64,000 bases of DNA, from positions 248,001 to 312,000 of the forward strand of contig NZ_CP032616.1 of the NCBI RefSeq assembly GCF_003626975.1, in the 5' to 3' direction. A program made the position numbers and the translations under genes. Shown here one piece after another: positions 59,397 to 64,000 of this stretch. The notes beneath the pieces are model-generated. The model was not told the DNA's origin. It saw only the letters and a program-made list of their open reading frames with translations, and ran no database searches. Source of the DNA: Pseudomonas sp. DY-1 (lineage in GTDB: Bacteria > Pseudomonadota > Gammaproteobacteria > Pseudomonadales > Pseudomonadaceae). The stretch's first letter is position 1. Each line of letters starts with the position of its first letter.

Positions 59397-60418
59397 GGAT
59401 ACTGATCGTCAGCGATGCCTGGTTGCCCCAAGTGAATGGCGTGGTCACCAGCCTGCAGGCGCTGGTGGGAGAACTGGAAGGCCTTGGGCACCAAGTGCTG
59501 TTGCTGTCTCCCCAGGGGTTTCGTTGCCGGCCCTGTCCGAGCTATCCGGAAATCCCTCTGGCCTGGGACCTTTGGCGGGTGGGGCCGATGATCGAGGCGT
59601 TCCAGCCCGACTGTGTGCACCTGGCCACCGAAGGGCCTCTCGGCTGGGCCGCAAGGCACTGGCTGGTCAAGCGCGGATTGGCCTTTTCCAGCGCTATCCA
59701 CACGCGTTTCCCTGAATACGTTCATGGCCGCTGGCCCTGGCTGCCCCTCTCCTGGGGCTATGCCTTCCTGCGCCAGTTCCACCGTCCCAGCCAGGCGGTA
59801 CTGGTGACTACCGAGCGCATGCGCGAGACGTTCGCCGAACATGGCCTGGTCTGGCTCAACTTGTGGCGCAAGGGCGTGGACACGGCGCTGTTTCGCCCCG
59901 TGGCGTTGCCCCAGCCGGAGATGCCGGTGTTCCTCTACGTTGGCCGACTGGCCACGGAGAAGAACGTCGAGGCATTCCTCGGACTGGATTTGCCTGGCGA
60001 GAAATGGGTGGTAGGAGACGGCCCGTTGCGGCGCGAGCTTGAATCGCGCTATCCCGCTGCGCGCTTCTTTGGTTTCCGCCAGGGCGAGGAGTTGGCGCGC
60101 TTTTATGCCCAGGCCAGCGTCCTGGTGTTTCCCTCGCTGACCGATACCTATGGCCTGGTGATGCTCGAAGCCCTGGCCTGCGGCACGCCGGTGGCGGCCT
60201 TTCCGGTGGCCGGTCCGCTGGATGTGCTGGAGTCCGGCACGACCGGTTGCATGGACGAAGACTTGCAAACGGCCTGCCTGGCAGCGCTGGAGCTGGATCG
60301 CGAACTATGCGCTGAGAGGTCGGGACGGCTTTCCTGGCGGGCGTCGGCCCTGGAATTCCTGGCGCGGCAACCATTACTGGATGGCGAATCTTTCCTGGAC
60401 GCGGCTCCCGAACTGTAG
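59393..60418 (+). CDS. agt1: GT4-type glycosyltransferase, probable Agt1 (glycolipid synthesis)
   Basis: A 341-residue GT-B glycosyltransferase. N-domain starts MRILIVSDAWLPQVNGVVTS, and the C-domain has FLYVGRLATEKNVEAFLG and SLTDTYGLVMLEALACGTPV. In the usual EX7E motif the first residue is Asp (TDTYGLVMLE), a mild deviation. With PlcP it would glycosylate diacylglycerol to give phosphorus-free glycolipids in place of phospholipids. Start ATG overlaps the plcP stop. Its stop codon touches a REP-like repeat. Confidence 0.85.
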   Translation: MRILIVSDAWLPQVNGVVTSLQALVGELEGLGHQVLLLSPQGFRCRPCPSYPEIPLAWDLWRVGPMIEAFQPDCVHLATEGPLGWAARHWLVKRGLAFSSAIHTRFPEYVHGRWPWLPLSWGYAFLRQFHRPSQAVLVTTERMRETFAEHGLVWLNLWRKGVDTALFRPVALPQPEMPVFLYVGRLATEKNVEAFLGLDLPGEKWVVGDGPLRRELESRYPAARFFGFRQGEELARFYAQASVLVFPSLTDTYGLVMLEALACGTPVAAFPVAGPLDVLESGTTGCMDEDLQTACLAALELDRELCAERSGRLSWRASALEFLARQPLLDGESFLDAAPEL

Positions 60419-60508
60419 GGGCGAATTCATTCGCCAAGGGCAGCGCAGCTGCTCCCTTTCAAACTCTATGGGCAGACCTTCGGCCTGCTTGGCGAATGAG
60501 TTCGCCCC
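60418..60508. repeat. REP-like inverted repeat between agt1 and cyaB
   Basis: Arms of 21 bases (60418-60438 GGGGCGAATTCATTCGCC AAG; 60488-60508) with one mismatch surround a 49-base loop. The core GCGAATTCATTCGC is shared with the repeats at 22835 and 63662. It lies between two convergent genes, so it can serve as terminator. Confidence 0.7.
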
Positions 60509-60525
60509 AACAAGTTGGTGATTGA

Positions 60526-61899
60526 TCAGGGAATGATCTTGTCGCGCAACTTCTCAGCGGCCAGTTGCAGGGCCTGGATGACCTTGGCCTTGTCGTAGTT
60601 CTGGATGCTGTTGGTATCCAGGTACATGGAGAAGCCGGGCAGTTCGTGCTCGACGTAGCTGGAGGCAGCGCCCAGGTCGCGACGGAAATCCACCACCTGG
60701 TAGATCTGCACTGGACGGGTGAAGCCCTTGACGTTTATCTGGCCCTTGTCGCGGCACATGATCACGTCTTTCACCAGCGAGTAGGTTTCGTGGGAAATAA
60801 GGATCTCGCCAGCTTCCGACGCGGTTTCCAGGCGGCTGGCCAGGTTCACTTCGCGACCGATGATGGTGTAGTCCATGCGCGTGTCCGCGCCGAAGTTGCC
60901 CACGGTGCAGTAGCCGGTGTTGATGCCCATGCGGATTTCCAGCGGCTTGGTGATGCCCTGGGCGCGCCACTGCTGGCGTAGAACCTTCATGTGCTTGCGC
61001 ATTGCCACCGCCATGGAGACGGCTGCCACGGCATCCTTCTTGGCGCCTTGGGTGGAGGGGTCGCCGAAGAACACCATGACGCTGTCGCCGACGAATTTGT
61101 CGATGGTGCCGCCGTACTTGAGGGCGATCTTCGACATGTCGTTGAGGTAGTTGTTGAGCAGGTCCGTCAGGGCTTCGGCTTCGAGTTCCTCGGAGAGCTC
61201 GGTGAAGCCCTTGATGTCGGAGAAAAACACGCTGAGCTTTTTGCGCTGAGTCTCCAGGCGCACGCTCTTCTTGCCGCTGAAGATCATTTCCCAAACCTGG
61301 GGCGACAAGTATTTGGCGAGGTTGCGGGCCAGTCGCGCCGCCTTTTCCTGCTCGCGCTTGATCTCACTGCGTGCCTGGGCCAGGCGCAGGCCCTGCTGGT
61401 GCACGAAATAGGCCGTGATGCAGATGTAAAGAGTGGTGAAAAACACGCTGACCACGGACACCAGGGCTGGGGTGCCGCCCTTGATGGCCGGCTGCAGCGC
61501 CAGGCCGACGAGGGTCATGCTGATCAGTGAACCGCCCAGCACGAGGGCCATCTGGCGCAGCCCGCCGAGGATCATGGCGCTGAAGCAGAGGGTCAGCACG
61601 ACCATCAGCGTAGGCACGACGGAAAAACCGAGCAGGGCGACGGCGGCGCCAGCGTGGAAGGTGTCGATGCCGAGGAGGATGCGGTCCGTGCGCTTGCCTG
61701 GGAAGCGCAGGCTCAGATGGTGGGCCAGGTGTGGATAGAGCAGGGCGTAGGGCACCATCCAGAGGATGTCGAAGCCGAAATGCTGGACTGAGGTGCCGGC
61801 AGCGATGCTGGCGGCGATGGCCATATAGGCCAGCACACGCGAGTAGTACTCACGCAGGACGGGCGTCGCTGTGGAAGGATCGAGCATGGCAGGCTTCAT
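60526..61899 (-). CDS. cyaB: Class III adenylate cyclase CyaB (MASE2)
   Basis: A 457-residue membrane enzyme that makes cAMP for the regulator Vfr. N-terminal MASE2 domain with about six helices (20-170), then a coiled-coil link (170-200) and the cyclase domain: metal Asp228 (VFFSDIKGFT) and Asp272 (KFVGDSVMVFFGDP), plus MDYTIIGREVNLASRLE. In P. aeruginosa CyaB is the main cyclase and is tuned by the Chp system through FimV/FimL. Vfr-cAMP represses fleQ and activates virulence genes. ATG 61899 gives MKPAML, the family start. Confidence 0.95.
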   Translation of the reverse strand: MKPAMLDPSTATPVLREYYSRVLAYMAIAASIAAGTSVQHFGFDILWMVPYALLYPHLAHHLSLRFPGKRTDRILLGIDTFHAGAAVALLGFSVVPTLMVVLTLCFSAMILGGLRQMALVLGGSLISMTLVGLALQPAIKGGTPALVSVVSVFFTTLYICITAYFVHQQGLRLAQARSEIKREQEKAARLARNLAKYLSPQVWEMIFSGKKSVRLETQRKKLSVFFSDIKGFTELSEELEAEALTDLLNNYLNDMSKIALKYGGTIDKFVGDSVMVFFGDPSTQGAKKDAVAAVSMAVAMRKHMKVLRQQWRAQGITKPLEIRMGINTGYCTVGNFGADTRMDYTIIGREVNLASRLETASEAGEILISHETYSLVKDVIMCRDKGQINVKGFTRPVQIYQVVDFRRDLGAASSYVEHELPGFSMYLDTNSIQNYDKAKVIQALQLAAEKLRDKIIP

Positions 61900-62051
61900 G
61901 GCTTGGGTCTGTCCCTGGTGCTTTCTTGACGCGGGTTTGCAGCGTTAGCGAAATGCTGCAAGTCCTGGGCCATGGCTTTGGCTGGTGCGGGATCATAACC
62001 AAGCGAGGGACTGGCGGCCAAGCTGGCGCCAGTCCCTCCGAGTTTCCGGGC

Positions 62052-62369
62052 TCAGAAACGGATGCGCCCGGTCAGCGCGTCCTTCAGCATCACCCAGTCG
62101 CCCATGAAGCTGTAAAGCGGATACTTGAACGTGGCCGGCTTGTTCTTCTCGAAGACGAAGTGGCCAACCCAGGCAAAGCCGTAGCCGGCGAAGGGAATGG
62201 CCAGCAGCCAGATCCACTGCTGGGTAGCCAGTGCATAGCCGAGGATGCTGAGCACCAGCAGGCTGCCGACGTAGTGGAGACGGCGGCAGGTGTCGTTACT
62301 GTGTTCCTGCAGGTAGTAGGGGTAGAACTCGGCGAAGCTTTGGAAGCGATGGACGGACTCGGCGGGCAT
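62052..62369 (-). CDS. DUF962 / Mpo1-like membrane protein
   Basis: A 105-residue protein with two hydrophobic helices (about 33-48, 52-70). Conserved polar features are EHSNDTCRRLHYVGS before helix one and GHFVFEKNKPATFKYPLYSF after helix two. It belongs to the Mpo1/YGL010w family; yeast Mpo1 is an Fe-dependent dioxygenase of 2-hydroxy fatty acid alpha-oxidation. The role in Pseudomonas is unproven. Divergent from the araC gene at 62513. Confidence 0.88.
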   Translation of the reverse strand: MPAESVHRFQSFAEFYPYYLQEHSNDTCRRLHYVGSLLVLSILGYALATQQWIWLLAIPFAGYGFAWVGHFVFEKNKPATFKYPLYSFMGDWVMLKDALTGRIRF

Positions 62370-62512
62370 GGTGGCTGCTCCAGGTTCTTGTTGTCTGGAG
62401 CAGTGTAGGACGGCTGTCTCCGGGGGCCAGTGACAATGGGCGCCACTTTAGTATCCTTGCCGGCACGCCGCCCTGCTGGCGGCTGCCTTGAACTTCAGAA
62501 CAAGAAGGCGCC

Positions 62513-63523
62513 ATGAGCGAACGCACGACTTCTTCGAGCTGGGCCCTGGGGATAGTCCAGGCCCTGGAAATGGGCGGTGTGGACTGCCGCAACCTGTTTC
62601 CCGAACTCGGTCTCGACTACCAGGCCTTGAATGATCCTGACGCCCGTTTCCCCCAGGACGGCATGACACGCCTCTGGTTGCGCGCGGTCGAGCTGTCCGG
62701 TAATCCGGCCATCGGCCTGAACATGGCCAAGGTCGTACGGCCGGCATCCTTCCACGTGGTCGGCTATGCGCTGATGTCCAGCCGTACTCTCAAGGAGGGG
62801 TTCGCGCGGCTGGTGCGCTACCAGCGAATCATCGCCGAGGGCGCCGACCTCAGCTTCGGCGGCACGCCGGAAGGCTACGAGCTGCGGCTGTCGATCCATG
62901 GCGATCGGCTGCCGCCGGCGCGGCAGAGCGCCGAGGCGTCCATGGCTTATTGCCTGGCATTCTGCCGGTGGATGACCGGGCGACCGATCAACCCGCTGGA
63001 GATTCGTTTCCAGGGGCCGGCGCCCACGGACCTCGAACCCTATCGCCAGGTGTTTCAGGCCCCGTTGCGTTTCAATGCCGAGCACTGCGCCTTGCTGTTC
63101 AGTCGCGCTGACATGGATACGCCATTGCCCACCGCGAACGAATCTCTGGCCCAGCTACACGATCGCTTCGCCGGTGACTACCTGGCGCGCTTCTCCGGTA
63201 CCCGCGTCACCCACCAGGTGCGGCAGGTGCTTTGCCGCCTGTTGCCCCAGGGCGAGCCCAAGCGCGAGGTGGTTGCGAGCCTGATGCACTTTTCGCAACG
63301 CACCCTGCAACGGCGCTTGCAGGAAGAGGGTGTGAGCTTCCAGCAACTGCTGGACGACACGCGCCGCGAGCTGGCCGAGCAGTACCTGGCACAGGCAAAC
63401 CTGACCTTGCTGGAGATTGCCTACCTGTTGGGTTTCGCTGATCCGAGCAACTTCTTCCGTGCCTTCCGCCGCTGGTTCGACAGCACACCGGGAGAATACC
63501 GAGCGCGCCTGGAAGAGGTCTGA
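62513..63523 (+). CDS. AraC-family regulator with arabinose-binding-like N-domain
   Basis: A 336-residue regulator. The N-domain (about 20-205) fits the Arabinose_bd type of OruR/ArgR-like Pseudomonas regulators (LRAVELSGNPAIGLNMAKVV, FARLVRYQRIIAEGADLSFG). The C-terminal AraC HTH (about 240-335) includes HFSQRTLQRRLQEEGVSFQQ and LLEIAYLLGFADPSNFFRAF. GAAGGCGCC precedes ATG 62513. Targets unknown; the divergent DUF962 gene is one possibility. Confidence 0.9.
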   Translation: MSERTTSSSWALGIVQALEMGGVDCRNLFPELGLDYQALNDPDARFPQDGMTRLWLRAVELSGNPAIGLNMAKVVRPASFHVVGYALMSSRTLKEGFARLVRYQRIIAEGADLSFGGTPEGYELRLSIHGDRLPPARQSAEASMAYCLAFCRWMTGRPINPLEIRFQGPAPTDLEPYRQVFQAPLRFNAEHCALLFSRADMDTPLPTANESLAQLHDRFAGDYLARFSGTRVTHQVRQVLCRLLPQGEPKREVVASLMHFSQRTLQRRLQEEGVSFQQLLDDTRRELAEQYLAQANLTLLEIAYLLGFADPSNFFRAFRRWFDSTPGEYRARLEEV

Positions 63524-63661
63524 TCCGCGCCCGCCGTGGGGAATTAGCGGCCCCGTGGGTTGGTCCGAGTCTATGAGGCCCAACGCAGTCAGTTACAGGC
63601 GCCGAAGCGTTGCCTTTCGCTGCGCTCTAGCGGAACGCCGCCCGCACCAACCTACGAAAGC

Positions 63662-63703
63662 CTGTGGGAGCGAATTCATTCGCGATTGAAATCGCTCCCA
63701 CAG
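63662..63703. repeat. REP-like palindrome before trkH end
   Basis: CTGTGGGAGCGA (63662-63673) and TCGCTCCCACAG (63692-63703) pair perfectly around an 18-base loop that contains the ATTCATTCGC core shared with two other repeats. Sits between the convergent araC and trkH genes, where it can end both transcripts. Confidence 0.7.
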
Positions 63704-63726
63704 TTAAACCGCTAGCGCACTGAGCC

Positions 63727-64000
63727 TCAGTGCCTCCAGAAATAAGGCGTGAGCAGGACCAGGACGGTGAGGATCTCCAGGCGGCCCATCAGCATGCCGA
63801 GGGTCAGCAGCCACTTGGCGCCGTCCGGCAGGCTGGAAAAGTTGCCCGCCGGGCCAATGATCTCGCCCAGCCCGGGGCCTACGCCGGAAACCGTCGCCGC
63901 AGCGCCGGTGAGTGCGGTGATCCAGTCCAGCCCCATCAGCGAAAGGCCCAGGGCGATGGCGCAAATGATTAGAGTGAAGAAGAACGAGAAGGTCAGGATC
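63727..64000 (-). CDS. trkH: Trk/Ktr potassium uptake membrane protein, 3' end (start outside the window)
   Basis: The last 90 codons are visible. They show the C-terminal TrkH signature: GLDWITALTGAAATVSGVGP, NFSSLPDGAKWLLTLGMLMG and RLEILTVLVLLTPYFWRH, two membrane helices with the fourth P-loop/selectivity region (VSGVGPGLG) between. TrkH is the K+ channel subunit gated by TrkA. The stop is at 63727-63729. The remaining part extends beyond base 64000. Confidence 0.93.
   Translation of the reverse strand, partial: ILTFSFFFTLIICAIALGLSLMGLDWITALTGAAATVSGVGPGLGEIIGPAGNFSSLPDGAKWLLTLGMLMGRLEILTVLVLLTPYFWRH

Overview
The window is a continuous piece of a gamma-proteobacterial chromosome, almost certainly a Pseudomonas close to P. 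aeruginosa and the P. resinovorans/alcaligenes type species. The evidence is the order and near-identity of the flagellar/chemotaxis block (fleQ-fleS-fleR, FleN, MotC/MotD, the F6-type che cluster with ParC/ParP), followed by cytochrome c maturation and then gene neighbourhoods known from P. aeruginosa (LuxR regulator-permease-BapF, PlpD-SelT-like-HldD, PlcP-Agt1-CyaB). The DNA is GC-rich with dense, mostly overlapping genes. No intergenic gap exceeds about 220 bases. I saw no tRNA, rRNA, CRISPR array, IS element or prophage.

Layout. 1-2895: end of flaG, then fliD, two fliS paralogues and a FliT-like gene. 3114-7324: fleQ, the master regulator, and the fleS-fleR two-component system. 7541-13290: fliE-fliF-fliG-fliH-fliI-fliJ. 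13456-15853: an anti-sigma-antagonist/response-regulator phosphatase/Hpt cassette (HsbA, HsbR, HptB). 15937-22820: fliK-fliL-fliM-fliN-fliO-fliP-fliQ-fliR-flhB. 23007-28142: flhA-flhF-fleN-fliA. 28214-37222: cheY-cheZ-cheA-cheB-motC-motD-parC-parP-cheW and a DUF2802 gene. 37401-39683: a rhodanese and a minus-strand pair encoding a FliK-like protein and a membrane-free FlhB C-domain. 39835-47227: ccmABCDEFGHI and a lipoprotein. 47380-64000: mixed housekeeping and accessory genes (DUF4124, LuxR/APC permease/BapF, sulfate-binding protein, PlpD, SelT-like, HldD, EamA, CsaA, AraC, PlcP, Agt1, CyaB, DUF962, a second AraC, and the end of trkH).

How it works together. FleQ with RpoN drives the structural operons. 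I find GG-N10-GC (-24/-12) promoters before fleS, fliE, fliK, fliL and flhA, and a degenerate one before fliD. FleS/FleR control later genes, and FlhF/FleN control flagellar position and number. FliA (sigma-28) serves the last class. Matching FliA boxes lie before the second fliS (strong) and, less securely, before cheA and parP. ParC/ParP place the chemoreceptor array at the pole, and CheA/CheW/CheY/CheZ/CheB plus the MotCD stator execute chemotaxis. CyaB makes the cAMP that, through Vfr, is known to repress fleQ in P. aeruginosa, so a distal gene feeds back on the first regulator.

Most notable items: three near-identical repeats in the CheA linker that resemble the CheY-docking ends of FliM and CheZ; the soluble FlhB2/FliK2 pair; a FleQ-like palindrome over the fleQ -35; a Pho-box-like triple direct repeat in front of plcP; and two families of interspersed palindromic repeats. 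Gene identities come from recognising sequence motifs and gene order by eye; nothing was searched or computed.
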